NCBI GenBank assembly: GCA_014607495.2
Contig: CP053155.1
Coordinates: forward strand, 14,322,001-14,386,000
Direction of reading: 5' to 3'
From: Carposina sasakii
Taxonomy: Eukaryota > Arthropoda > Insecta > Lepidoptera > Carposinidae
Length of the DNA stretch: 64,000 bases
Shown here one piece after another: positions 11,788-22,993 of the stretch. The translations under genes were made by a program, and so were the position numbers. Positions within the stretch are counted from its first letter, which is position 1. Each line of letters begins with the position of its first letter. The notes beneath the pieces were generated by a model. It ran no database searches and had not been told where the DNA came from. It was given only the letters and a program-made list of their open reading frames with translations.

Positions 11788-12802
11788 AAGTTGTTGGGGG
11801 AGGCATAGGCCAACAGTGGACTTCTCAGGGCTGTAAATGAAAAAATAGAATAGATAGAAGATAGATAGAATAGATGTATAGATAGATGTGTATATTTATC
11901 TACCTGAATATGCAGGCATCCGGTTAAGCGTTTTTAAATTCTTTCACTTACAAAGTATTTCCTATTCTACTTTACAATAGTTCTTGCTACATTATAATGC
12001 AAATTTCTTAATGCGACACTTGTATTATCATTATGATTCCTTTCCACACATAATAAACTAGAATCAAAGGAGTTTCCTAATACCCCACCTAGGTGTTAAT
12101 GTAGGAAGCTCTTCCTCTACGCAACTTCATTATTACCTGGCACATCGCCTTCATGCTCTATCTCGTTTATTCCCCTAACATCTGCTATGTCTTTCTTTCT
12201 CTAACGCATGCAAATGTCAACCTGTCATATATGCCTTGCTAATATGGCGTGGGATTAAACAAAATCGCTCAAGCTTTGTAAACAAAAATGCGGAAGTACT
12301 CAGTGAAGCAAGGTCTTGGTGTTTCATGCTAGTATAAGGGCGTACAATTAGTACCTAGGAAGTGGTACTATGTTACTTATATGATGTGGTAAAGATATAT
12401 ATTTTTACCAGCACATGCCCAACCCTTAAATTTTAGTTTACTTTCTCAAGGTGCTTCAAGGAAACAATATTAAAAAAGTGTCAAACCTTCCTCTGATTCT
12501 ACACCAATTGTTATTATATTTAATTTTACAAGAATTTAATACATATCGCCTACATTTTAGTCATTTTTTTAAAATAAATTTTATTACTAGAACTAATTAG
12601 GCTATGTTTATTAATTTGGATGTGTTTTAATGATTTTATTCATTTGTTTCAGGTAAGTCACAGTTTTTAATCTATCTATTAGATTACAGTAAAGGTAATA
12701 ATGGCGTTACCGTATGTATAATGGCGTACGTAGTAAGCTGTATAACTGTATTACATATCGTAAGCAGGTTCTCAATTATTTATTTCAGAAGAAACTATTT
12801 AC
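11788..12802. other. AT-rich sequence, no gene recognised
   Basis: Holds simple 'atagatag' microsatellite text around 11830-11895. Nothing else is supported. Confidence 0.4.
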
Positions 12803-13088
12803 ATACAGGGTGATTTTTGGTCGTCAACGTTCCCGAAAACTACGGAATCTCCTCATCATCACGATCATTTTTCTCCATGGAAGCATACCTGGAAAGTATC
12901 TGGTTTCCAAAATATTAGGGTCCAAATTTTTTTTTTCCACGAGAAATAATTAATATCTGTCTATAAAAAAACTGACATAAACACTAGACACTATAAATTT
13001 CGCCCGATCTTTTCCGATTTTTGTTGCATAAACTTACTTTATTTGATGTACCCTTCGTTAAGGGTGGCATCGAAAAAACACTCTGTAT
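12803..13088 (+). mobile_element. MITE-2 copy (tacaggrtgatttttggtcg family)
   Basis: Starts tacagggtgatttttggtcg and ends gaaaaaacactctgtata. The same ends and interior (ctcctcatcatcacgatcat, acccttcgttaagggtg) recur at 16336-16719, 31366-31566 and, reversed, at 54752-55136. It has short terminal complementarity (tacagg and ctgta) and no coding capacity. Superfamily not determined. Confidence 0.7.
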
Positions 13089-13857
13089 ATTACCCTTCCT
13101 TCATTAAAATTACTGTTTCCGTAAGAATTCCGGGAAATCCTTTCTTATCGGATGTCTACGTCATACACACCCTCCAAGTTTCAGGGTCTTGATCCGTCAG
13201 TTATTCAGGATAAAGAGTTTTATGTCTATAGAAGACTAGCTGTTGCCTGCTACTCCTTCCATCATCACTCTTTTAATTGGTTGTGGTCGAGTTAGGACTA
13301 GACCACCAGTACCTTATAGCAGTCTACCTTATAACATATCGTAAATAACTAGTCACAACGCCCTTGAACTGCCACAGCCGTCCATATCAGTCTAGGTTTA
13401 TAAATAGATATGTTTTTTATACATGCTCGTAAAGATAAACGTTTATTAGTAAAACCTTCATATGTCAAGAAGCTGCTTTAATTTAGGTCCAGGATAATAC
13501 GGAGCAGATACAAAGAGGAGGTTTCCATCAATATATGGATTCAAACTCAAGAGCTCTCTTTGAATTATCTCTTAAATCTTCCTTTCTCACCATCGCGATT
13601 GGTAATTCTCAAGAGCTGTATTTAAATTTTCTCTTAAATGTTGCTTTCATACCGCACCGACAACTCGCCTGAGTACTTATTGGAATAGGTCGATTAGAAT
13701 CGCAGTAGGGCACTAAACATTTTTTCTTATGAATTCATACTTAAATAATATTCGCTTTGCTACATCCAATCATTGCTACTATGGTGCGAATGGCCTCATT
13801 ACAGTACCTACTTGCGCGATTCTCAATGCGGTCTGAACGTTTCGTACTCAAACAACA

Positions 13858-14029
13858 CCGGAATATTCCGATCTGTCCCCCTATTTTATCCCTCATGGTG
13901 ACAGACCAAAAATAAATCGGAATAAATATTTATTTTGTCCCACCGTTCATACTAATAGTGGGACGGATCAAACATTTGTTTCAGATTTTTTCCGACCTGT
14001 CACTCTAGGGGGACAGATCGGAATATACC
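13858..14029. mobile_element. Palindromic MITE-like element
   Basis: The ends are inverted repeats: atattccgatctgtccccct on the left, agggggacagatcggaatat on the right, with further complementarity inside (gtgacag, ctgtcac). About 170 bp. The target duplication is not clear. Confidence 0.65.
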
Positions 14030-14472
14030 CTAAACCAGCGTAGGCTCTTTGGCAATAATCGAACACAACTCCTTTTAGTATTTTCTTTATGCTTTGTATA
14101 TAGCCCTTATCTAGTTGGAATCCTTAAATAGGCGATAAATCGCAGCGACTGCGTGCGGTTTACTGGTCAGGGACACCAGATTACATCGACTGCCGCTGTG
14201 GTTTCATAGCATAACGGTGCCGTGATATAGCGGCCGCCGGCCGTACAAATAAGAAATAAGACAGAGGTCTTTCTTTATTGTACTACATGCTAAGAGTTCC
14301 TTCACTGCCGCTATGTGACGGCACCGCTTTTCTAGGAAATCATAAATTTACAGCCCAAACTTCATTTTGTTTTGGCCGTTAGAGACGCAGCGTTAGAGCA
14401 CTCATTAAAGAAATGGCGGCGCAGTTAACTTTTCTACGCGTAAGATAAATGTCCAGGCTCTAGCTAAATACA

Positions 14473-14712
14473 TGACGTGTCACGTGTCGTAATCATGTGT
14501 CACGTTCCGTAAGTAAGGGTCATGTGCCATAAGCATATAACACGTCCCGTGAGCATTTTCGCGACCCCTATGGAAGCGTCATGTCCTGTAAGTAAGAGTC
14601 ACGTCCCGTAAACATGAGACATGTCCCGTAAGTGTCGCGGCCCGTAAGCAAGTGTCACGTCGCGTAAGCATGTGTCACGTCGCGTAATCATGTGTCACTT
14701 GCCGTAAGCATA
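14473..14712 (+). repeat. Degenerate ~20-bp minisatellite
   Basis: About a dozen imperfect units built on 'atgtgtcacgtcccgtaagc' run head to tail. The last units are the best conserved (gtgtcacgtcgcgtaagcat, repeated). Many units contain a TCACGT core. Confidence 0.8.
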
Positions 14713-15222
14713 TTATGTCAAGTCCGTTGTTTTCATAGAGTATTATGAGTGGCTTGTCATAAAGCGCTATCAGTTGCATGCACCTGTCACAGATCACATG
14801 CTCTCGACTTATTTACTATTATGTATTGTTTACCTACGTAATTATTTACGTGTTGTCACCTGTACTCTGAACGTTTGGCACACACATATACCGACTATTA
14901 TCATTAGTGAATAACTAAATCATGGCATAGTAAATACGGGCTGGTAGTTTAGTTTTATATAAAAACAGTGCTACTCATAAACCGCCCCTAAAGATATATA
15001 TGTATAATGCGAAAAATACACTAGGTACTACTTATCAGTGGGAGTTAATTGCATAGGCCTCTGAACATAGGTTTAGCAATGGACTTATTATGGCTGAAAT
15101 GATGACTAATTATTGTAGAGTCTAGGTTTTTCAACGTTTATTAAAAACTATTGAAATCCGAACAGTAGATTTGAGAAGTTACAATGTTTACTAGAAACCT
15201 AAGTGATATTCCTATATTAGTT

Positions 15223-15324
15223 GGGTAAGCACGAACCTTTTTACGCGGCGTCTCGCTAACAAAATCTATGTGATTTGACAGTTTGCGATAGCGTTTCGGA
15301 CTATCGAGAGGTTCGTGCTTACCC
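15223..15324. mobile_element. Short inverted-repeat element
   Basis: Perfect 16-bp terminal inverted repeats: gggtaagcacgaacct (15223-15238) and aggttcgtgcttaccc (15309-15324). About 102 bp, MITE-like. No convincing target duplication. Confidence 0.6.
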
Positions 15325-15378
15325 CTCAGTGCTTTTCTTACAAAACTTAAATTTACTTTTATTTAATTTTTTTATTAC

Positions 15379-15712
15379 ATCTTCTTCTATACATATAATA
15401 AAAATGTAACGGATCGCTGTCTGTACATGGAAGATATATGAAAAAAAATATTATAGGAGACCTTTATCAACGCAATAGAACCCAAAATAATGATTTTTAA
15501 AATTTTTGTCTGTTTGTCGGTTTGTCTGTGTATTTGTGCACGCTAATCCCAAAAACGGCTGAACCGATTTATAAAAGAATATATAAAAGTAACAGGTCCC
15601 ACTTAACATATATGCTAATTTTTATCCCGGGAAAATGTTTTCATTCCGGGTAATTTCACATTTTGTTTTTTCTGTAGTCCACGCGGACGGAGTCGCGGGC
15701 GTGCACTGGTAC
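15379..15712 (+). mobile_element. Helitron-like non-autonomous copy
   Basis: Begins tcttctatacatataataaa and contains cggatcgctgtctgtacatgg, cgctaatcccaaaaacggctg and tttatcccgggaaaatg. It ends with the hairpin region ccacgcggacggagtcgcgg. The terminal CTAGT is mutated to ctggt. No Rep/helicase coding capacity. Confidence 0.75.
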
Positions 15713-15957
15713 ATATGTATGACCAGGAAAATCACGTTTAATCCGTTTAGCCAAGCACTATAAGTAAAAGTGATAATACTTGCCATAATTGGATGAAACT
15801 TGACAAGCGAGTACTGATGTGCCCATTCAACCGGGGAGTATCGTGTCTCGCTGTAAAACACGTGATAGTTCATAAATATAGCTATAAACAATGTTATGAT
15901 TTATTAGTATTAATATTTTGTAATCCGTCATTAGTTAGAAAAAAAACCTACTAAAGA

Positions 15958-16169
15958 GAACTCATTTCCAAAATTTGAGACTCAATATCACATGTTTATT
16001 ATTCCAGATAGTATGGAGAATTCCTAAGCAATTCAGGAATGTTCATACAATCTTGAAAAATAAACGTGTGATTTCGAATCTCAAATTTTGGAAACAGGTT
16101 CCCTATATTGGGCTATTTGCATAGCTTTTCGCTTAACATACCCTTTCTGTTACACCCTGTATACACACA
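15958..16169. mobile_element. MITE-1 copy, left end truncated
   Basis: Contains the family interior (caaaatttgagactc, gatagtatggagaattc) and the right end (cgcttaacataccctttctg, ttacaccctgtata). The left terminal repeat is missing. Confidence 0.8.
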
Positions 16170-16171
16170 GC

Positions 16172-16335
16172 TGTGTTCCCGAAATGCAAGATCATAAACG
16201 AGATGCCACAGCCACGTTCAGCATAGCTGGGACAGATGTAAATAATAAGTGACAAGTTGGTAGCTCGCCGTAGCATCGCCCGAGTGAAAGTCCTTAGTCG
16301 AATCTTACGAGAGGCATTGGAGATGCAGCTGATAA
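16172..16335 (+). repeat. Dispersed SINE-like family copy
   Basis: Runs from 'gctgtgttcccgaaatgcaag' (one base altered between copies) to 'ccttagtcgaatcttacgag', 'ggagatgcagctgataaagg'. Related to 51045-51175 and 24250-24395. Confidence 0.6.
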
Positions 16336-16719
16336 AGGATGATTTTTGGTCGTCAACGTTCCTGAAAACTGCAGAATCTCCTCATCATCACGATCATTTT
16401 TCTCCATAGAAGCATATCTGAGAAGTGTCTGGTTCCCAAGATATTAGGGTCCAAAGTTGAGTAAATAGACTGCGTTTTTCTACATGAATGCACATAGACG
16501 CGCGTAGCAAGATTTTTCACGATAAATAAAATTAATATCTGTCTATGATAAAACTAGCATAAATACTGGACACTATAAATTTTCGCCCGATCAAGTAATC
16601 TAAAAAAATGTACAAAATTTACATCGTTCCCCAGCATTTTTTTGACATAAACTTACTTTATTTGATGTATAGAGTACGTACCCTTCGTTAAGGGTGACAA
16701 CGAAAAAACACCCTGTATA
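16336..16719 (+). mobile_element. MITE-2 copy
   Basis: From gatgatttttggtcgtcaac to acgaaaaaacaccctgtata; longer than the copy at 12803 because it keeps an internal segment with cgcgcgtagcaag. Confidence 0.7.
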
Positions 16720-16777
16720 TTTAAGTGAAGCCCCGCCGCAACAGTACAGGATATTAAAAAATATATAAACTAAAAAT

Positions 16778-16890
16778 ACTGCTGGACGTAGGCCTCCCCA
16801 AGACACACCAAAAGACTCGGATCTCCTGTTTTCGCCATCCAGTCCCTACCAGCCGCCCTTTTCAAGTCATCAGTCCATCTGACCGGAGAT
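16778..16890 (-). repeat. RTE-type LINE 3'-end fragment
   Basis: Read on the - strand it encodes a WTDDLKRAAGRDWMAKTGD-like C-terminus that runs into a GEAYVQQ-like tail, the same end as at 35219-35376. Confidence 0.65.
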
Positions 16891-16998
16891 AATTCAGTAT
16901 CTAAGAATAAGAAGTCAATAATAATTATTGAAAATTATTACACACGAGTATTGCCGTACCTAATTAATCCCAGACGCTGTCTATATTCCGTGGTAAAC

Positions 16999-17112
16999 AA
17001 AATCCAATGTCATTAGTATTGAATGACACGCAGCCAGCGAAGCGGGATCGGCGCCGGCGCCCACGCAGGCGACCACGTGCGTGGCGTGCTCAAGCGCGAG
17101 CTGCCTCAAACA
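16999..17112 (-). CDS. Orphan exon-like block, gene not recognised
   Basis: On the - strand a 38-codon open stretch starts right after an acceptor-like ccttcag (17113-17119) and ends before gttta (16998 down). It begins CLRQLALEHATHVVACVGAG and ends HSILMTLDF. It has the GC-rich third positions typical of the true exons in this window and unlike its AT-rich surroundings. I do not recognise the family. It may be an exon of a gene whose other exons lie outside the window, or a gene fragment moved by the Helitron-like copy that starts 20 bp away. The donor side is weak. Confidence 0.35.
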
Positions 17113-17132
17113 CTGAAGGTTCTACATCTATA

Positions 17133-17408
17133 TATTCTTCTTATACATATAATAAAAATTTAACTGATCGCTGTCTGTACATGGAAGATTTATGAGAAAA
17201 AAATGTTATAGGAGACCTTTATCAAAGCAATAGTACCTAAAAGAATTAATCTAATCTCAGAAACGACTGAACCGATTTCGATGAAGTTTTTGGGAATATA
17301 TTGTGACAGGTCCCACTTAACATATAGGCTACTTTTTATCCCGGGTAATTGCGACATTTTGTCTTTTCTGTAGTCCACGCGGACGCAGTGGCGGGCGTCC
17401 ACTAGTAC
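17133..17408 (+). mobile_element. Helitron-like non-autonomous copy, complete 3' end
   Basis: Starts ttcttatacatataataaaa and ends ccacgcggacgcagtggcgg, gcgtccactagt. The GGACG/CGTCC pairing just before CTAGT is the hairpin expected of a Helitron 3' end. Confidence 0.75.
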
Positions 17409-17414
17409 ATACAT

Positions 17415-17505
17415 ATAGACACGGCTGTGTCCCCGAAATGGGGTAGCCAGAACTGTAAGATCATAAAGGCGACCCCACAGCAACGTCTGGCATGCAGCAC
17501 GATGT
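17415..17505 (+). repeat. Fragment of dispersed SINE-like family
   Basis: 'cggctgtgtccccgaaatgg' and 'gtagccagaactgtaagatc' match the start of the family copy at 51045. Confidence 0.55.
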
Positions 17506-18150
17506 ATCATGAACTATTTGAAGCTACGAAAAATATAAGCTACGAACTTTTTCATCGAAAAATGCATAGAGGTAAAAACGCGAGGCGAGAGCCTAAATAA
17601 AGATTAAGAGCTAGCTTTTTCTGTGTGTTCATTTCAACGTTTGTAGGTACTAGAATTAATGCTGCAGTTTTATGCATACTTTCCTTATTGTACAGAAAAA
17701 ATAGACTTTATAATATGCAAAGGCGTGATTATCTCCGCAAAGTGTCTGTGTAAGTATTAACAGATTTTTGAAACTTACTGGTTACCAAAAATTTTATTTG
17801 AAGGGTTTTTTCTGCCTAGTATTACGGATCGCTAATATACGTCAACGGCCAAGAATTACAAGGTACGTTACCTACTATGGACGGCTCTACGTAAGGCTTA
17901 ACGTACGACCTCGAGACTGCTATTAGACTCATGTGGTTAGGAAATCGATTCTTAGATAAAGGACCAAAATTAAATCACTAAATTAGGTTAAGAGAGTAAA
18001 ATATGTGTGTATCATGTCATGTGTATTAATGACGGATACCAAATTGGATTTTAATGGATTTTTGTGTTGTGGGAAAATCCTAATATAATAAGTTTCATTT
18101 TGATGAATAATATAACAGAGAAACTCCTGCATCCATTAATTTACGCATAT
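17506..18150. other. AT-rich sequence, no gene recognised
   Basis: No supported gene, RNA or repeat. Confidence 0.4.
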
Positions 18151-18412
18151 ACAGGGTGTAACAAAAAGAGTATGTTAAGCGAAAAGCTATATGAACAGCC
18201 CACTATAGAGAACCTATCCACAAAATGTGAGACCCGAAATCACATGCTTATTTTTCTGGATAGTATGGATAATTTTTAAATATCTCAGGAATTTTCATAC
18301 AATCTTGAAAAATAAAAATGTGATTTCGAGTCTTAAATTTTGTAGATAGGTTCTCTATAATGGGCTATTTACATAGCTTTTCGTTTAACATACCCTTTTT
18401 GTTACACCCTGT
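18151..18412. mobile_element. MITE-1, full-length palindromic copy
   Basis: Left end acagggtgtaacaaaaagag, right end ctttttgttacaccctgt; the arms are complementary for most of the 262 bp, so the whole element can fold as one hairpin. Both ends are followed by 'at', consistent with a TA target duplication. Confidence 0.9.
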
Positions 18413-18824
18413 ATATGTAGTCACGCCCATTATCCTCAAAGAGGTTGGGCAGAAGTGTGCAATTTACACATCCACTTTTTATAGTTGGTAATGGATGAGC
18501 CTGCCGCCGCTTTTCCTGCACAAATACAACAAACTGGCGGCCTTCATCTTAGTTTCCCCTTTCACAATACTAGAATAATGTGCGTACGTATTGACAATTA
18601 AAGTAACTTACGACTTAGTAGTCGCAAATGGGGCCGCGGCCTTGGCACAATACGGATGACCGTTTTATGTTCTAACTATTCTTATTTTATTGTGATGTTT
18701 GTATAATACAATACCCGAAATTATGGTCGACAGAAGTGGATTTATTTTTAAAAATAAATTCGGCTTTTCACTATGGGATTTAATGTAGTATTACAATCTT
18801 GAGATGTAAAAATTTATCGCTTGT

Positions 18825-19074
18825 CCTACTAATATTATAAACGCGAAAGTTTGTAAGTATGGATGGATGGACGGTTGTTACTCTTTCACGTAAAAACGGC
18901 TGGAGCGATTTTTTATAGAGATGAAATTTGGTATGGAGTTAGCTGACACCCTGAATTAACACATAGGCTACTTTTTATCCCGGGAAAATATTTTTATCTC
19001 GTATAATTTTGTTTTTTTTTTCGACATTTTGTTTTTTCTGCATTCCACGAGAAGTCGCGGGCGTCCACTAGTAC
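18825..19074 (+). mobile_element. Helitron-like copy, second subfamily
   Basis: Starts ctactaatattataaacgcg and ends gtcgcgggcgtccactagt. Middle blocks: acgtaaaaacggctggagcg, ttttatcccgggaaaat. Related to 27233-27441 (reverse) and 49378-49515. Confidence 0.7.
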
Positions 19075-19079
19075 ATACA

Positions 19080-19220
19080 TCCATTTTCTACGAGACCAAA
19101 AATGGTAGGGCCAAAATTGCACGATTGCGATGAGATCCTATAGTCACGTTCGTAATAGCGGCGCCAGATGTAAAAGAAGAAGTAACAAGTTGCTTGCTTG
19201 AGCGAGTGCCCCTAAGTGTC
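19080..19220 (+). repeat. Dispersed SINE-like family copy
   Basis: Contains 'aatggtagggccaaaattgc' and 'gtaacaagttgcttgcttga', parallel to 24250-24395. Confidence 0.5.
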
Positions 19221-19237
19221 GCCGCACAGGGGCCACC

Positions 19238-19556
19238 GGCCCCCTGATTACGTAAAAGCAATAGCAAATCCGAAGCAAAGCGATAGCGAAAATTGTACAA
19301 TATTCGCCTTGACATAGAATAGAATAGAATACGTTTTTATTTGGTGATTACACACACACAGATACAATAGCAACAATGAGACTAAACAAACAGGGTAGAA
19401 ATAGAAACAGTGCAAAAGTTCAAAGTTCCTTTGAAATTCATTTTACGTAATACGAATTTGACAAGCATTCAGCGATTTTTGTACAATTTTCGCTATCGCT
19501 TTGCTTTTGCTAGTTATGTAATAAGGGGGCGGCCACAGCTACAAACGCCGCCACGA
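19238..19556. mobile_element. MITE-3 copy split by a LINE tail
   Basis: Left arm 'ccccctgattacgtaaaagc' begins at 19238; the complementary right arm ends 'ttatgtaataaggggg' near 19532. A LINE-like tail (agaatagaatacgtttttat, 19314-19400) separates the arms. Same terminal repeat as 22178-22367 and 23517-23693. Confidence 0.6.
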
Positions 19557-19612
19557 GAAGTTAGATATGAAAAGTACAGGAAATATGCCGGTGGCGGCGT
19601 TTTGTGGTTGTG

Positions 19613-19690
19613 GCCGGTGGCGCGTAAGCGGGAGTGAGTCCTTAGTCGACTCTTACGGCACTGTAAGAGATATATCTGGTGCATTCCAGT
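19613..19690 (+). repeat. Fragment of dispersed SINE-like family
   Basis: 'gtccttagtcgactcttacg' followed by 'gcactgtaagagatatatct'. Confidence 0.5.
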
Positions 19691-20229
19691 GAAATTATTG
19701 ATGTAACAATAATATCAGAGAACTTATTTTATGCCGCTAGTTTCATAATGTAAATTCGGCTTAACCTTTCGCATTAACCATTTAATTTTACGTGAAATAT
19801 TACAGCGAGTTTAGAAAGCGGTCGTAATTGTGCAACTACATAATTTATTGGTAATGAATTCGTCGTCTATGGTAACTACAGTTATTATATCATTGTCTTC
19901 TTGAGTAGCAGATTTAGGCATTTTGTACAAAAGGGCTAAAACGATAACCCTGAAATCTGGCAACTTTCTCTTCTACCGGGAAGGTAAGTCCAAGGATGGT
20001 GTTGGTTGGGTTTATCGTCCACAAGTCCCTTGTAAACAACATCGAATCCATCATGAGTGTGTCACCCTGCTGTCACCCTGTGTCACACACTCGACATACC
20101 TAATACTCTAGTTTAGAGTATCTAAAAGGTACTTTATGAAGGTTATCCAGGTTACGCACCGACCTCGACACATTCGGATTATGAGGTAGAGCTTAGTGGT
20201 AGTTCTTATTATTTATTGTATACAAACAT
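19691..20229. other. No gene recognised
   Basis: Holds a short duplicated 'gtgtcaccctgctgtcaccc' run at about 20060; otherwise nothing supported. Confidence 0.4.
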
Positions 20230-20620
20230 TTTATACATAAAAAACAGTTTACAATAATAAATAACACAGGCGTGCTTATCCCTAATAGAGAATCTGTTTA
20301 CCCTTTTCTGACGAATACCTCCTCCAACGTCATTTACTCCTCTCTAACTCCCACTCTCCTTATCCATGTCCTTCCCGCAGTAATCCTTAGCTCGTTCTTC
20401 TACTTTTTGAATTATATCCCTCTCTTTCGTTTATTGCACCCGGGGAACAAATTCATCAAGGTTCTTTCTTTCTTTATTCTTTATTCTTTTTTGCACATAC
20501 ACAAAAAGAAATATGGCATACAACATTAAAGAAGAAATGCTTGTACAATGGCAAGCTTATCTCTAACAGAGATCTCTTCCAGCAAGCCAAGCAAGTAAAG
20601 AGAAATTGTTAACAACAGGG
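20230..20620. repeat. CR1-type LINE 3'-tail fragments
   Basis: Two related tails: one around 20260-20290 (gcgtgcttatccctaatag) and one at 20470-20600 (caatggcaagcttatctcta, acagagatctcttccagcaa). Such text is common at the 3' ends of CR1-like LINEs in Lepidoptera, from memory. Confidence 0.5.
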
Positions 20621-20737
20621 TAACATGTGCAATGAAACAAATTCTAAGAAACTACAAAACTACATTAAGAAAAAAAAGGAGAAAAAACAAATTTAAAAAA
20701 AAAGGTTCTTCTCCATTTCTCTCTAACATTAAATCAC

Positions 20738-20945
20738 ATTAGCCTATTGCAGTGCACTGCTAGACGTAAACCTTCCCCAGGGCACGCCACAAGGCTACTG
20801 CCATAGGGGGATTTTTGACCATAGTCACCACGCTGGGCAGGCGGGTTGGTGACCGCAGTGTGTCTTACAATACCCACCGGCGTCCCACGGGTAGGCATGA
20901 GGTGGTGCTACTATTCTACTCTGCCGACACCGCACTGATTTCTCT
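20738..20945 (-). repeat. RTE-tailed SINE copy
   Basis: Starts 'agcctattgcagtgcactgc' and continues with ggcacgccacaaggctactg, caccacgctgggcaggcggg and the ttctactctgccg end. Confidence 0.75.
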
Positions 20946-21242
20946 CTATAGTAGGTAGGATACGAGTATGAATATATAAACTCCAAATAAATAGTGATTT
21001 ATTGATATTAATGTAATAGTGTAGGAAGTTTGATAACTCGTTTTAGGACTAAACTTTATGGTTATAAACTTACGATGTTGTAGGATGTTTCCTGGTTGCT
21101 ATTTATTATTGTAATTTAGTTAACCAATAAATCAGTTTTATTTACGCAGTTAATATTTAATAAATAAACAAGTTATTTCACACTATGTTTAAAAATTTAT
21201 GGTAATCATACACGGCATAGTTAGTGAATAGATACTTTATTG

Positions 21243-21475
21243 ACGGCCGACTGGTCTAGTAGGTAGTAGGTCCTGGGTTCGAATCCCGGTAGGTGCAAAC
21301 ATTGATATGATGAATATCAATGTTTGTTTCCGAGTCATGGATGTTTCTATACTCATCTATGTATTTATATACCGTTGCTTAGTACCCACGTCACAGGACC
21401 TTAGGGATCTTACTGTGGGACTAGGTTAATGTGTTGTGTAGTGTGTGGATATTTATTTATATTCAAAGTTTATTA
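21243..21475 (+). repeat. tRNA-derived SINE
   Basis: The head contains a box-A-like 'ggtctagtaggtagtagg' and a good box B 'gggttcgaatcc' at about 21274. The body (gtttccgagtcatggatgtt, accgttgcttagtacccacg) recurs in reverse at 28995-29180. It is not a functional tRNA: no acceptor stem closes around the B box. Confidence 0.75.
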
Positions 21476-22177
21476 AATAATGTCTATCATCAAATTGGAA
21501 TTCGGGGTTTTTATATTTTTATACATGTTTGTTGTCCTACTCTCCAACTGGTGTTCGACCACCACGAGGCCCTCCGCTGACCCTTCAATCTGACGACTCG
21601 TGATTACAACCATAGGCAACTATAGTCACTATGGAAAACCTGTAGGTAGTGGTCGTAGTGGTAGTATGGAGGTAACATAAAAAAGTTGTGGCGTTCGTTA
21701 GGGTCTAGCTGTGCGCGAACACTAGGTGATTGGTTATTTTAAATTCGGAATATGAACACCTGATAATTTAAAAAATTGTGCTACTTTAAATGTCTTTGGC
21801 CCATTAATTATAGTCGTCGTAAAATACATAAATAGATATGCATTTTTTGCTCAGTCACTCGAACAAAAAAACCAATTGAATCGATTGGCATAGTATTAAA
21901 AATACTTTCACCGCTCACATTAGGTTCAAAGACCGACCTTGTCTGCAACGTAACAGCTGAAACCATTAAATAATATACGCTTGTACTGAATAAATTGCTA
22001 TGTAAATGTGGAATATAATTGCAAATTAATAGCGGAGCGTAACAATAAGGCTAAATTCTAGGTAGTCTAGAATTAACCCTAATTTACATAAGAAAATTAT
22101 AGAAAATTCCGACTGCATATAAATTTTCATCTCCCAGTATCGTTCTAATAAATCTCAAGCTTAAATGCGACAAACCG
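21476..22177. other. No gene recognised
   Basis: Includes a 'ccaccacgaggccctccgct' stretch (about 21562) that resembles the 3' region of the Penelope arms (caccaccgggccctacaccc), perhaps a distant relative. Otherwise nothing supported. Confidence 0.35.
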
Positions 22178-22367
22178 CCCCCTGATTACGTAAAAGCAAT
22201 AGCAAAGCCGTAGCCGCGCGATCGCGATAATTGAGAGTGTGTGTGTGGGCGGGGCGAGGTGCGGAGCGCGGGAGGACGCCGAGCGCTCGTTGCACGCGCG
22301 CGCACACACTCAATTATTGCGATCGCGCGGCTTCGGCTTTGCTATTGCTTTTACGTAATCAGGGGGC
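22178..22367. mobile_element. MITE-3, GC-rich palindrome
   Basis: Left arm ccccctgattacgtaaaagc, right arm gcttttacgtaatcaggggg. The arms stay complementary for about 65 bp (through gccgcgcgatcgcgataatt), and the short centre is very GC-rich. Second copy at 23517-23693. Confidence 0.85.
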
Positions 22368-22398
22368 CGTTTAGGCTCTGCGAGTGCCAAAGAAATAT

Positions 22399-22660
22399 AC
22401 AGGGTGTAACAAAAAGGGTATGTTAAGCGAAAAGCTACGTAAATAGCCCACTGTAGACAACCTATCCACAAAATTTGAGACTCAAAATCACATGTTTATT
22501 TTTCAAGATTGTATAAAAATTCCTGAGATATTTAAAAATTCTCCATACTATCGGGAAAAATAAACATGTGATTTCGAGTCTCAAATTTTGTGGATAGGTT
22601 CTCTATAGTGGGCTATTTAAGTAGCTTTTCGCTTAACATACCCTTTTTGTTACAGCCTGT
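22399..22660. mobile_element. MITE-1, full-length palindromic copy
   Basis: acagggtgtaacaaaaaggg at the left, ccctttttgttacagcctgt at the right. Near-perfect inverted arms meet at the 'aaatatctcagg' or 'cctgagatatttaaa' centre. Confidence 0.9.
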
Positions 22661-22780
22661 ACATACGACAAATAAAACCTCTTTCCTTCCTTAATTGTCG
22701 TAATTTGATCAAGCGAAGTAACAATTTATTACAGTGATTTATTTTGGAAAACCAGTCGATTAGAGACACATATTGTAATA

Positions 22781-22993
22781 CTAGTGGATGCCCGTGACTC
22801 CGTTCGCGTGGACTGCGGAAAAAACAGAGTGTCGAAATTATCCAGGATAAAAGTAGCCTAGTAGCGTAGTAGTAGATAAGTTGCACCTGTCACAATATAT
22901 TCCTGAAAACTGCACCGAAATCAGTTCAGCCGTTTCTGAGATAAGCGTGCACAAAAGTCGATCCGTTACAATTTTATTATATGTATAGAATAG
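22781..22993 (-). mobile_element. Helitron-like copy
   Basis: Reverse orientation: actagtggatgcccgtgact at the left edge, ccgttacaattttattatat near the right. Confidence 0.7.

Noticed and set aside
21243..21330. Functional tRNA gene
   Set aside because: It has a good B box but no closing acceptor stem, and the sequence continues into a SINE body that recurs at 28995-29180.
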